Below are positions 52,215 to 60,116 of a stretch of DNA of 64,000 bases, in pieces. The stretch lies in NCBI RefSeq assembly GCF_003515065.1, contig NZ_QXGH01000014.1, positions 172,199 to 236,198 of the forward strand, given 5' to 3'. Below the pieces are notes generated by a model. The model did not search any database. It was not told the origin of the DNA and was given only the letters and a program-made list of their open reading frames with translations. A program made the translations under genes and the position numbers. Positions within the stretch are counted from its first letter, which is position 1, and each line of letters begins with the position of its first letter. This stretch comes from Nocardioides immobilis. Lineage in GTDB: Bacteria > Actinomycetota > Actinomycetes > Propionibacteriales > Nocardioidaceae.

Positions 52215-52255
52215 GTCGCTGGCACTCGGCTGCCCACGAGTGCCAGGATCCGGTC

Positions 52256-53128
52256 GTGACCTTCTCGACCTCCACGTTCGCCTCGCCCGTCGACGGGACC
52301 GCGCTGGCGACGTACTCCTGGGACGCCGCAACGGAGCCGCGAGCGGTGGTACAGATCGCCCACGGCCTCGCCGAGCACGCCGGCCGCTACGACCGGCTGG
52401 CGGCCGAGCTCAACGCGGCCGGCTACCTGGTGCGGGCGACCGACCACCGCGGCCACGGCCGGTCGATCGCCGACGTACCCGGCGACTTCGGCGCGGTTGG
52501 CTTCGACGGCCTGATCGCCGACCTGGCGGCGTACGGCGCCCACCTGCGGGCCGAGCGCCCGGACCTGCCGCTGTTCCTGATCGCCCACTCGATGGGGTCG
52601 TTCGCCACGCAGGCGGTGCTGCTGGAGCACAGCAAGCAGTACGCCGCCGTCGTCCTGTCGGGCTCCACCGCGCTCGATGCCCTGGCCGCGGCGATGGCTC
52701 AGGCCGACGGGCCGGCCGGGCTGGAGGCGTTCAATGCGGGGTTCGAGCACCGCACCGGCTACGAGTGGCTCTCGCGCGACGAGGCCGAGGTCGACCTGTA
52801 CGTCGCCGACCCCCTCTGCGGCTTCGACCTTCCGGAGGACACGGTGCCGTCGCTCTTCGGCCCGGCCGCGCGGCTCGCGGACCCCGAGGAGCTCGCCGGG
52901 ATCCGCTCCGACCTCCCGCTCCTGATCACCTCCGGCAGCGCCGACCCGCTCGCCGGCGGCGGTGACCTGGTGTGGTTGCTGGGCCAGCGCTACGAGAAGG
53001 CAGGACTCACCGACGTCACGGTGACGCTGTACGACGACGCGCGGCACGAGATCTTCAACGAGACCAACCGCGACGAGGTGACCCGCGACGTGATCGGCTG
53101 GGTCCGGGATCGGGCCACCGACCTGTAG
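52256..53128 (+). CDS. Alpha/beta hydrolase, monoacylglycerol-lipase-like
   Basis: A 290-residue alpha/beta hydrolase of the lysophospholipase/monoglyceride lipase group. Motifs: IAHGLAEHAGRY (oxyanion-hole region), nucleophile Ser in IAHSMGSFATQA, catalytic Asp in SADPLAGGG and His in DDARHEIFNE. GTG at 52256 is preceded by CCAGGATCC. It follows the MOSC gene by 41 bases. Confidence 0.88.
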   Translation: MTFSTSTFASPVDGTALATYSWDAATEPRAVVQIAHGLAEHAGRYDRLAAELNAAGYLVRATDHRGHGRSIADVPGDFGAVGFDGLIADLAAYGAHLRAERPDLPLFLIAHSMGSFATQAVLLEHSKQYAAVVLSGSTALDALAAAMAQADGPAGLEAFNAGFEHRTGYEWLSRDEAEVDLYVADPLCGFDLPEDTVPSLFGPAARLADPEELAGIRSDLPLLITSGSADPLAGGGDLVWLLGQRYEKAGLTDVTVTLYDDARHEIFNETNRDEVTRDVIGWVRDRATDL

Positions 53129-53131
53129 AGC

Positions 53132-53545
53132 TCAGATGGCCTCGACGCGAACTGCGGTGCCCTCCAGCAGCAGCCGCAGGTCCGCACCGTCCGAGGTCAG
53201 CACGACGGCGGGTCCCGGCACCGCGAGTGCCGTTGCCGCGACGACGGCGTCGACCGTGAGGTCTCGCGGCTTGCGCCGCGATCGCGCCGCGCCGAAGCGC
53301 AGACGTCCGGCGGCGTACCCGATCTCGGTGGTGACCGGCTGCACGCGGAGAGCTTTCGCTGCCCGCCGCACGTTGGCGTCCCGCGCCGTTCCGTCGGCCA
53401 CTTCCGCGAGCGTGACCGCGGACGCATAGAGCGCGGAGTCGGTGCGCCGCGCGACGAGTGCCCAGACCAGCATGGTCGGATCGTCCGACGCGAGTGCCGA
53501 CAGTGCCTCCGAATCGAGCACGAAGCTGTGCGGCCCCGCGATCAT
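53132..53545 (-). CDS. vapC: PIN-domain toxin (VapC)
   Basis: A 137-residue PIN-domain nuclease with conserved acidic residues: Asp11 in VLDSEAL, Glu in LAEVADGT, Asp in DAVVAATAL and Asp in VLTSDGADL. Its ATG overlaps the antitoxin's stop as ATGA, the usual toxin-antitoxin layout. VapC enzymes cut RNA, often initiator or other tRNAs or 23S rRNA. Confidence 0.88.
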   Translation of the reverse strand: MIAGPHSFVLDSEALSALASDDPTMLVWALVARRTDSALYASAVTLAEVADGTARDANVRRAAKALRVQPVTTEIGYAAGRLRFGAARSRRKPRDLTVDAVVAATALAVPGPAVVLTSDGADLRLLLEGTAVRVEAI

Positions 53546-53763
53546 TCGGCGAGCCGCGCCAGGATCGCCTCGACCTCGGCCTCGTCAGCCGGACCGTGCT
53601 TCTCCTCGGTACGCCGGATGATGTCGTCGAGCGCGTCGCGTTCGAGCTGGCGACTGACAGCGTTGGCGACGTACGACGAGAAGCCGCGGGACCCCACGCG
53701 CGCACGCACCCCCTCCGACGCCTCCGCCGGGAGAGAAATGGAGTGCTTCTCGACGCCCGCCAC
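53542..53763 (-). CDS. vapB: Antitoxin (VapB-like)
   Basis: A 73-residue protein with an N-terminal DNA-binding part (VEKHSISLPAEASEGVRARV, ribbon-helix-helix like) and an acidic C-terminal toxin-binding helix (EEKHGPADEAEVEAILARLA). Start is GTG at 53763. A 17-bp inverted repeat overlaps its -10 element and the GTG may be the first base of a leaderless mRNA. Confidence 0.83.
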   Translation of the reverse strand: MAGVEKHSISLPAEASEGVRARVGSRGFSSYVANAVSRQLERDALDDIIRRTEEKHGPADEAEVEAILARLAE

Positions 53764-53771
53764 GCCTCGTA

Positions 53772-53788
53772 TCCTACTCGAAGTAGGA
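53772..53788 (-). promoter_or_regulatory. Promoter/operator of the vapBC pair at 53.1-53.8 kb
   Basis: TCCTACT-CGA-AGTAGGA is a perfect inverted repeat with 7-base arms. On the minus strand its left half overlaps a -10-like TAGGAT (53771-53776) only 8 bases from the antitoxin GTG, consistent with a leaderless, self-repressed transcript. Confidence 0.65.
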
Positions 53789-53890
53789 ATTTCTGGTGGC
53801 GTGGTGGACATGCCGGATTCTCGATCGGAGCCGAGCCGCGGCGCTAGCCACCTCGGGCAGGCTGTGGACAACGCGCGATTGCCCCCTGCC

Positions 53891-53933
53891 GGTGGTTGAG
53901 GTGCGAGGCCGCCCGCGGCCGAGCCTCGAAACC
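53891..53933. repeat. Palindromic intergenic repeat element (REP-like), copy in a gene-free stretch
   Basis: GGTGGTTGAGGTGCGAGGCC and GGCCGAGCCTCGAAACC form an imperfect palindrome of about 43 bases with a GC-rich centre. The same GGT(T/C)GAGGTGCGAG...GAGCCTCGA(G/A)ACC pattern is found inside nrdJ (56413-56499). The 326-bp stretch 53764-54089 holds this repeat, the vapB promoter and no gene I can support. Confidence 0.65.
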
Positions 53934-54089
53934 CTCCGCAAAGCCCGACGGATGCCACGGTCTGGGCCTGATGGGCGCACACTTGGGTCAGTGGTGCCCC
54001 GGACCTCATCGTCCGGCGGCTGCCTACCTCAAGTCTCAGGCGCGGCCTTCTGCCCCGCCCAGAGCACCTGCGAAGGACGACGAGCTGAC

Positions 54090-54608
54090 ATGACCGACCG
54101 CGAGACTTGGGCCAAGACCGCTTACGAGATCCTGGTCGACCGCGCCGGGCAGTATCGCGCCGTCGTCGAGTACACCCAGTTCGGCGACGAGATCCAAGAG
54201 CGCAGCGGAGTGGCCACCACCGTCGCCGTCAGGAACTGGATCGGCGGAGTCCTCGAGCTGGTCGCGCAGCGATGCGTCAGCGAGGGCGTTCCGCCGCTGA
54301 CGTCGCTGGTCGTCCGCAAGGACACCGGCATGGTCGGCGCGCCGTACGACGTGGTCCTGGCCGCCATCGGCGCCGACCCGATCGAGGACGCGATGCTGCG
54401 GGAGAAGCATGCGGCAGCGTCGCGACTGGAGTGCTACCGCTGGGCCGACGCCGCGGACCTCCCCGCAGACGGCGGTCGCGCCGCCCTCTCCCCCAAGCTC
54501 GCAGCGTCCACCGCCCGCAAGGCGAAGGCCAACCCCCCGGCCGCGAAGGTGTGCCCGAGCTGCAACATGGCGCTGCTGCCCACCGGCGTGTGCGACAGCT
54601 GCGACTGA
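54090..54608 (+). CDS. Hypothetical protein with C-terminal zinc ribbon
   Basis: A 172-residue protein with an N-terminal domain of ~120 residues (TAYEILVDRAGQYRAVVEYT, DEIQERSGVATTVAVRNWIG) that I do not recognise, then a short Ala/Lys/Pro linker and a four-cysteine end, CPSCNMALLPTGVCDSCD (CxxC-x9-CxxC). The end is nearly the same as that of the unrelated protein at 38812-39441. The ATG at 54090 has GAAGGA upstream. Confidence 0.75.
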   Translation: MTDRETWAKTAYEILVDRAGQYRAVVEYTQFGDEIQERSGVATTVAVRNWIGGVLELVAQRCVSEGVPPLTSLVVRKDTGMVGAPYDVVLAAIGADPIEDAMLREKHAAASRLECYRWADAADLPADGGRAALSPKLAASTARKAKANPPAAKVCPSCNMALLPTGVCDSCD

Positions 54609-54628
54609 CAAGTCACGCGCTGCGTCGA

Positions 54629-55105
54629 TCAGCTCGCGCTACTGGTTGCGGCCGCGCGGGGCTCTTCGAGGTGGACGACCCGCGCCGCCGCGAACCGTAG
54701 CCGGTTGCTCAGTGGGCGGCGCCGGGAGACGACGGTGACCTGGACGCCACGTCGACCCAGCTCCGTGACCGCGTCGGTGAAGATCCCGTCTCCGGAGACG
54801 AGGACGACGTGCTCGAAGCGTGACGCGACGTCCTCGTCGAGCACGCCGAGGAGCTCGAGGTCGGCCCCATCCCGGCCGGACCGCACCAGGCGACGAGCGG
54901 TCGGCCAGCACCACGCGACGTACGGGTAGCCCTTGTGACACGTCGCGACCACGACGTGGTCGTCGCAATCCGTGCCGATCGCTCGGTCGATCGCCCGACG
55001 TGCTGCATCCGCGCTCGTCTCGCTGCAGACGAGCCCCCCGACGACGTTCTCGATGTCGATCAGGACAAGGCGCCTCCCCATGTCGATGCGCTCGGAAGTC
55101 TTCAT
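54629..55105 (-). CDS. NYN-domain (PIN-like) ribonuclease family protein
   Basis: A 158-residue protein of the NYN family, PIN-like RNases with acidic metal-binding residues: Asp17 in LVLIDIENVVGG, Asp79 or Asp82 in RDGADLELLG, and Asp106/Asp111 in LVSGDGIFTDAV. It probably cuts RNA. The ATG at 55105 is within an upstream in-frame extension (to 55201) that looks non-coding. It is divergent from the tRNA-Arg/rtcB locus across ~150 bases, an intriguing neighbour for an RNA-repair gene. Confidence 0.85.
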   Translation of the reverse strand: MKTSERIDMGRRLVLIDIENVVGGLVCSETSADAARRAIDRAIGTDCDDHVVVATCHKGYPYVAWCWPTARRLVRSGRDGADLELLGVLDEDVASRFEHVVLVSGDGIFTDAVTELGRRGVQVTVVSRRRPLSNRLRFAAARVVHLEEPRAAATSSAS

Positions 55106-55256
55106 TGCGTTTCCCTGAAGCCGGCCCGAGTCGTTGATGTCGATCAGGGACAGCGTGCGCCGACGGTCCGACAGAACCCACCGGCCGGGCGGCGCTCCCA
55201 AAGTCGTTAGGGCGTGGCGGCCCCGTCGCCGTACGGTCGTCGCCGCTGGATCCCAG

Positions 55257-55330
55257 ACCCCTTTAGCTCAGCTGGAGAGAGTGCCGCGCTACGAACGCGG
55301 AGGCCGCAGGTTCGACTCCTGCAAGGGGTG
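55257..55330 (+). tRNA. tRNA-Arg (anticodon ACG)
   Basis: A complete cloverleaf is visible: acceptor ACCCCTT (55257-55263) pairs with AAGGGGT (55323-55329), discriminator G55330; D arm GCTC/GAGT; anticodon stem CCGCG/CGCGG around loop CTACGAA (anticodon ACG); T arm GCAGG-TTCGACT-CCTGC. No CCA is encoded. The first pair is A-U instead of the usual G-C and the D stem has one G-U. It ends 33 bases before the rtcB start codon. Confidence 0.9.
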
Positions 55331-55363
55331 CTTTGTTCGCATGCCCGAAGGAGGATGAACACC

Positions 55364-56173
55364 ATGGAGACCGACTCGCTGCCCGTACGCCTGCCCGGCG
55401 CCCGGGCCGACACCCTGATGTGGGCGCGCGTCGAGGACGTCGAGCAGCAGGCGCTCGACCAGCTGCGCAACATCTCGCGACTGCCGTGGGTGCACGGCCT
55501 CCGGGTGATGCCCGACGTCCACCTCGGCAAGGGCGCGACGGTCGGCTCGGTCGTGGCGATGCGCAACGCGGTGTCGCCGGCGGCGGTCGGCGTCGACATC
55601 GGCTGCGGCATGCAGGCGGTACGCACCAGCCTCACCACGGCCGACCTCCCCGACGACCTGCACGCGCTGCGCCTGGCCGTCGAGAAGGCGATCCCGGTGG
55701 GCTTCTCGGCGCACAAGTCGATGCCCGACGTACGCCGGCTCGGTCTCAACCACGGCCGGTTCGCCGGCTGGGACCGGTTCTGGGAGCGCTTCGGCGCGCT
55801 GCACGACGACGTGCAGGACCGGGAGCGCAAGGCCAAGCAGCAGATGGGCTCGCTAGGCGGAGGAAATCACTTCCTAGAGCTGACGTCGGACGACGAGGGC
55901 CAGGTGTGGCTGATGCTGCACTCCGGTTCGCGGAACATCGGCAAGGAGATCGCCGAGCGCCACATCTACAAGGCCAAGGGCCTGGACCACAACCTGGGCC
56001 TGCCCGACCGTGACCTCGCGGTGTTCCTTGCCGGTACGGCGGAGATGGACGCGTACCTCAGCGACCTCTACTGGGCGCAGGAGTACGCCGCCCGCAACCG
56101 CGCCGTGATGAGAACCTCGGTCTCGAATGAGACCCTCGGCAAACGCTCGAAGGGCGGTCTCCCAGCTGGGTGA
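55364..56173 (+). CDS. rtcB: Truncated RtcB-like RNA ligase (catalytic C-terminal half missing)
   Basis: A 269-residue protein matching the N-terminal ~60% of RtcB, the GTP/Mn-dependent RNA 3'-phosphate/5'-OH ligase (full enzymes ~400 residues). Metal ligands Asp78/Cys81 (GVDIGCG), His169 (GGGNHF) and His186 (LHSGSR) are present. The HHNY histidine and the guanylylated histidine of SHGAGR are absent; after WAQEYAARNRAVM the sequence changes to an unrelated 18-residue tail. No continuation in another frame fits before nrdJ. Thus it should not ligate. GAAGGAGG lies 10 bases before ATG 55364. The stop is inside a terminator hairpin. Confidence 0.88.
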   Translation: METDSLPVRLPGARADTLMWARVEDVEQQALDQLRNISRLPWVHGLRVMPDVHLGKGATVGSVVAMRNAVSPAAVGVDIGCGMQAVRTSLTTADLPDDLHALRLAVEKAIPVGFSAHKSMPDVRRLGLNHGRFAGWDRFWERFGALHDDVQDRERKAKQQMGSLGGGNHFLELTSDDEGQVWLMLHSGSRNIGKEIAERHIYKAKGLDHNLGLPDRDLAVFLAGTAEMDAYLSDLYWAQEYAARNRAVMRTSVSNETLGKRSKGGLPAG

Positions 56174-56181
56174 CCGCCCTT
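56150..56181. terminator. Terminator hairpin between truncated rtcB and nrdJ
   Basis: AAGGGCGGTC (56150-56159) pairs with GACCGCCCTT (56172-56181); the loop CCCAG/CTGGG extends the stem past one T-T mismatch, so the element is almost perfectly palindromic. It contains the rtcB stop and serves both convergent genes. Confidence 0.85.
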
Positions 56182-56203
56182 CGGCGTACTTCTTGTGGCT
56201 TGA

Positions 56204-59155
56204 TCAGCTGCAGCCGCTAGTGCTCCCGCAGCCCTCGCACACGTAGCAGGAACCAGCGGGGCGCATCTTGGTGCCGCAGGTCATGCAGAGCGGGCTGTCG
56301 ACGGCGTGGCCGGTGATCTGCTCGAGGAGCTCGGCGGAGGTGCGGGCCGTCGGAGCGGCGGGCGCCTTGTCGGCGATGACGATCTCGGTCTCGTCGACGT
56401 CCTCCGCCTCCTTGGTCTCGAGGCTCGCTTCGCTCGCACCTCGACCAGCGGAGCCTCCGCTCGCACCTCGACCAGCGGAGGCGCCTCGCACCTCAACCAC
56501 AGTCTCGATGAGCTCGGAGGCGGAGCCGGTCTCCTCGAGGGGCTCGTAGCTCCCGGTCTCGAGGTGGCGCTGGCGCTCTTCGGCGGAGTAGATGCCGAGG
56601 GCGGAGCGGGCCTCGAAGTCGAGGTAGTCCAGCGCGAGCCGGCGGAAGACGTAGTCCATGAGGGACTGCGACATCCGGATGTCCGGGTCGTCGGTGAGGC
56701 CGGCGGGCTCGAAGCGCAGGTTGGTGAACTTCGAGACGTAGGTCTCCAGGGGCACGCCGTACTGCAGGCCGATCGACACCGCGATCGAGAAGGCGTCCAT
56801 CACGCCGGCCAGGGTCGAGCCCTGCTTGCCGAGCTTGAGGAAGATCTCGCCGAGGTGGCCGTCGTCGTGGGCGCCGGAGATCATGTAGCCCTCGGCGCCG
56901 CCCACGGTGAACGACGTCGTGCGCGAGGCGCGCGACTTCGGGAGGCGCTTGCGGGTCGGGGCGTAGACGACCTTCTCGATGACCTTCTCGACGACCGCGG
57001 AGGCCGCCTCGAGAGCGTCGGCGGCGTCCTTCTTGGCCTTGCCGCCACCGTCGGACAGCGGCTGGCCGACCTTGCAATTGTCGCGGTAGATCGCGGTGGC
57101 CTTGAGGCCGAGCTTCCACGACTGGAGATAGATGTCCTCGATCTCCTCGACCGTCGCCGACTCCGGCAGGTTGACCGTCTTCGAGATCGCACCGGAGAGG
57201 AACGGCTGGCAGGCCGCCATCATCTTGACGTGGCCCATCGGCTTGAGGGACCGCTCCCCCATCGCCGTGTCGAAGACCTCGTAGTGCTCGGTCTTCAGGC
57301 CAGGCGCGTCGACCACGTGACCGTGCTCGGCGATGTAGGCGACGATCGCCTCGATCTTCTCCTCGTCGTAGCCCATCTTCTTCAGGGCCCGCGGGATCGT
57401 CTGGTTGACGATCTGCATCGAGCCGCCACCGACGAGCTTCTTGAACTTGACCAGCGAGAAGTCCGGCTCGATGCCGGTCGTGTCGCAGTCCATCATGAAG
57501 CCGATCGTGCCGGTCGGCGCGAGCACCGAGGCCTGCGCGTTGCGGAAGCCGTTGGCCTCGCCGAGCTCGATGACCTTGGCCCACTCCTCCGTCGCCAGCT
57601 TGTGCACCTGGGCGTCAGCGATGTGCAGGGTACGCACCTCGTCGTTGGCCGAGCGGTGCTTGCGCATCACTCGCTTGTGCGCCTCAGCGTTGCGGGCGTA
57701 GCCGGCGTACGGGCCGACGATGGCGGCGAGCTCCGCCGAGCGACGGTACGACGTGCCGGTCATCAGGCTCGTGATCGTGGCCGCCATCGCGCGACCGCCG
57801 TCGGAGTCGTAGCCCAGACCCATCGCCATCAGCAGCGCGCCGAGGTTGGCGTAGCCGATGCCGAGCTGGCGGTAGTCCCGCGTGGTCTCGCCGATCGGGT
57901 CGGTCGGGAAGTCCGCGAAGCAGATCGAGATGTCCATCGCGGTGATGATCAGCTCGACCGCCTGCGCGAACAGCGGGGCGTCGAAGGTGTCGTCTTCCTT
58001 GAGGAACTTGAGCAGGTTGAGCGACGCCAGGTTGCAGGACGAGTTGTCGAGCGACATGTACTCCGAGCACGGGTTCGACGCGGTGATCCGCCCCGTCTCC
58101 GGGTTGGTGTGCCAGTCGTTGATCGTGTCGTCGTACTGGAGGCCGGGGTCGGCGCAGGCCCACGCGGCCTCGCTGATCTTGCGGAACAGCGAGCGGGCGT
58201 CGACGGTCTCGATGACCTCGCCGGTCTTTCGGCCGCGGAGGCCGAACTCGGAGCCCTCCTCGACCGCGCGCATGAACTCGTCGGTGACGCGGACCGAGTT
58301 GTTGGCGTTCTGGTACTGCACGGACGTGATGTCCTTGCCGCCGAGGTCCATGTCGAAGCCGGCGTCACGCAGGGCGCGGATCTTGTCCTCCTCGCGCCAC
58401 TTGGTCTCGACGAACTCCTCGATGTCGGGGTGGTCGACGTCGAGCACGACCATCTTGGCCGCGCGGCGGGTGGCGCCACCGGACTTGATGGTGCCGGCGG
58501 ACGCGTCGGCACCGCGCATGAACGAGACCGGGCCGGACGCCGTACCGCCGCTGCTGAGCAGCTCCTTGGACGACCGGATCCGGGAGAGGTTCAGGCCGGC
58601 ACCGGAGCCGCCCTTGAAGATGAAGCCCTCTTCCTTGTACCAGTTCAGGATCGAGTCCATCGAGTCGTCGACGGAGAGGATGAAGCAGGCCGAGACCTGC
58701 TGCGGCGACTGGGTGCCGACGTTGAACCAGACCGGGGAGTTGAACGAGAAGTACTGGTGCACGAGCAGCCAGGTGAGCTCGTGCTCGAAGGTCTCCGCGT
58801 CCTTGGGGGTCGCGAAGTAGCCGTGCTCGGCGCCGGCCTTGGTGTAGGTCTTCACGACCCGATCGACGAGCTGCTTGAGGCCGGTCTCACGCTCGGGGGT
58901 GCCGACGGCGCCACGGAAGTACTTCGTCGTGACGATGGTGCTCGCGTTGACCGACCAGAAGTCGGGGAACTCCACACCGCGCTGCTCGAAGACGGTCTCG
59001 CCGGTCTTCCAGTTCTGCTGGACGACGTCGCGCCGCTCCCAGTTGATCTCGTGGTAGGGGTGAACGCCCTCGGTGCTGAAGACGCGCTCGATCGTGAGGC
59101 CCTTGCGGGCCTTGCCCGTCTTGCTCGTCGCTGCGGAGTTGGCCGTCTCGGTCAT
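56204..59155 (-). CDS. nrdJ: Vitamin B12-dependent ribonucleoside-diphosphate reductase (class II)
   Basis: A 983-residue class II ribonucleotide reductase. It makes deoxyribonucleotides using adenosylcobalamin to generate the thiyl radical, so works with or without oxygen. Typical blocks are FNSPVWFNVG, GSGAGLNLSRIR, NPCSEYMSLDNSSCNLASLN, NAQASVLAPTGTIGFMMDCD and the C-terminal cysteine-rich zinc-like tail (CMTCGTKMRPAGSCYVCEGC). The ATG at 59155 is chosen because upstream in-frame sequence looks non-coding. Residues ~886-914 are an Arg/Gly/Ala/Ser insert encoded by a palindromic DNA repeat array. It is downstream of nrdR, which should repress it. No cobalamin riboswitch is seen upstream. 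Confidence 0.96.
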   Translation of the reverse strand: MTETANSAATSKTGKARKGLTIERVFSTEGVHPYHEINWERRDVVQQNWKTGETVFEQRGVEFPDFWSVNASTIVTTKYFRGAVGTPERETGLKQLVDRVVKTYTKAGAEHGYFATPKDAETFEHELTWLLVHQYFSFNSPVWFNVGTQSPQQVSACFILSVDDSMDSILNWYKEEGFIFKGGSGAGLNLSRIRSSKELLSSGGTASGPVSFMRGADASAGTIKSGGATRRAAKMVVLDVDHPDIEEFVETKWREEDKIRALRDAGFDMDLGGKDITSVQYQNANNSVRVTDEFMRAVEEGSEFGLRGRKTGEVIETVDARSLFRKISEAAWACADPGLQYDDTINDWHTNPETGRITASNPCSEYMSLDNSSCNLASLNLLKFLKEDDTFDAPLFAQAVELIITAMDISICFADFPTDPIGETTRDYRQLGIGYANLGALLMAMGLGYDSDGGRAMAATITSLMTGTSYRRSAELAAIVGPYAGYARNAEAHKRVMRKHRSANDEVRTLHIADAQVHKLATEEWAKVIELGEANGFRNAQASVLAPTGTIGFMMDCDTTGIEPDFSLVKFKKLVGGGSMQIVNQTIPRALKKMGYDEEKIEAIVAYIAEHGHVVDAPGLKTEHYEVFDTAMGERSLKPMGHVKMMAACQPFLSGAISKTVNLPESATVEEIEDIYLQSWKLGLKATAIYRDNCKVGQPLSDGGGKAKKDAADALEAASAVVEKVIEKVVYAPTRKRLPKSRASRTTSFTVGGAEGYMISGAHDDGHLGEIFLKLGKQGSTLAGVMDAFSIAVSIGLQYGVPLETYVSKFTNLRFEPAGLTDDPDIRMSQSLMDYVFRRLALDYLDFEARSALGIYSAEERQRHLETGSYEPLEETGSASELIETVVEVRGASAGRGASGGSAGRGASEASLETKEAEDVDETEIVIADKAPAAPTARTSAELLEQITGHAVDSPLCMTCGTKMRPAGSCYVCEGCGSTSGCS
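56413..56499. repeat. In-frame array of a palindromic intergenic repeat within nrdJ
   Basis: The 14-mer TCGCACCTC(G/A)ACCA recurs at 56434-56447, 56461-56474 and 56486-56499. The leftmost 35 bases (56413-56447) form one whole palindromic unit of the same family as the intergenic copy at 53891-53933. The 87 bases are a multiple of three and keep the nrdJ frame open. Confidence 0.8.
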
Positions 59156-59248
59156 AACTGTCTTGCTCCCCCTGGCTGGGTCGGTTTCCAGTGCTACTGC
59201 TGTTACTACTGTGACTCGTGGCACCGACATCGATGCCTGAGATTGGTG

Positions 59249-59282
59249 CCCTGGCAGGCAGCTTCCCCACTCCCTGCCAGGG
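59249..59282. promoter_or_regulatory. Hairpin between nrdR and nrdJ
   Basis: CCCTGGCAGG (59249-59258) and CCTGCCAGGG (59273-59282) are perfect inverted repeats around a 14-base loop, in the 136-bp gap between nrdR and nrdJ. It could attenuate readthrough from nrdR or stabilise the nrdJ mRNA; no T-run follows on the minus strand. Confidence 0.55.
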
Positions 59283-59291
59283 CGGTCTGGG

Positions 59292-59786
59292 TCAGCCCGA
59301 AGGGGCTGCGGCGGCCGTCTCTTTTTCAACAACCGCGTTGGCGCGTTCCATCCGCAGCAGGGCGATCTCGTTCTCGAAATCGGCCGCGGACTCGAAGCTC
59401 CGGTAGACGGACGCGAAGCGGAGGTAGGCCACCTCGTCGAGGCGGCGCAGGGACGGGAGGATCGCCAGGCCCACCTCGTGGGCGGCGATCTCGGGGCTGC
59501 CGGCCAGCCGGAGCTGGTCCTCGACCTCCTGGCCGAGCCGGGCGAGGTCGTCCTCGCTGACCGGGCGGCCGTTGCACGCCTTGCGGACGCCGGCGACGGC
59601 CTTCTCGCGGTTGAACGGCTCGGTCGCGCCGGAGCGCTTGAGCACCGTCAGCTGCATCAGCTCGACCGTGGTGAACCGCTTCTCGCAGTCCTGGCAGACC
59701 CGGCGCCGGCGGATCGAGCAGCCGTCGTCGGACACCCGGGAGTCGAGGACCTTGGTGTCCACGTGCTTGCAGTACGGGCAGTGCAT
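59292..59786 (-). CDS. nrdR: Transcriptional repressor NrdR
   Basis: A 164-residue NrdR with the N-terminal zinc ribbon ([23 protein letters not shown]) and the ATP-cone domain ([20 protein letters not shown]). It binds ATP/dATP and represses ribonucleotide reductase genes through paired NrdR boxes. It is cotranscribed with nrdJ downstream. The start is ATG at 59786. A putative NrdR-box pair lies upstream. Confidence 0.97.
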   Translation of the reverse strand: MHCPYCKHVDTKVLDSRVSDDGCSIRRRRVCQDCEKRFTTVELMQLTVLKRSGATEPFNREKAVAGVRKACNGRPVSEDDLARLGQEVEDQLRLAGSPEIAAHEVGLAILPSLRRLDEVAYLRFASVYRSFESAADFENEIALLRMERANAVVEKETAAAAPSG

Positions 59787-59929
59787 CGGACGATCCCCCC
59801 TTCCTGGCGCTCGACAAGCTCGGCGTGTAGGCATGGCGAAGTAGACCCTTGGTCGGGCCGCTTCCCCTGTGAATAACCGGGCTCTAGCTGTGCACTTCTC
59901 CCCCGGTCCTGTGAACGGGCCTGTGGAGA

Positions 59930-59958
59930 ACTACATCCTTGTAACTACTAGATGTAGT
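59930..59958 (-). promoter_or_regulatory. Candidate NrdR-box pair upstream of nrdR
   Basis: ACTACAT (59930-59936) and ATGTAGT (59952-59958) are perfect inverted repeats 15 bases apart; the right one is part of a second palindrome ACTAC-N5-GTAGT (59944-59958). Paired ACTA...TAGT-like sites resemble NrdR boxes, and the place, 140-170 bases upstream of nrdR, would allow autoregulation. The 282 bases 59835-60116 hold this and no gene. Confidence 0.5.
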
Positions 59959-60116
59959 GGTGACCTTACGCCTCCACCACTAGGGGTGCAAGCGGTGGCC
60001 GGGATCTGCTGGAAAGAATGTTGCCTGGGCCACGTTTGCGCAGGTCAGAGCGTCCTTGGCCTCCAGAAGTACGTCGAAGCGGCGGGCGTGTCGCCGGGCG
60101 AATCTCGACCTCGGGG

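Noticed and set aside
59156..59291. Cobalamin riboswitch upstream of B12-dependent nrdJ.
   Set aside because: No B12-box-like sequence (GCCACTG) or long conserved core could be found in the 136 bases, only a simple 10-bp hairpin.
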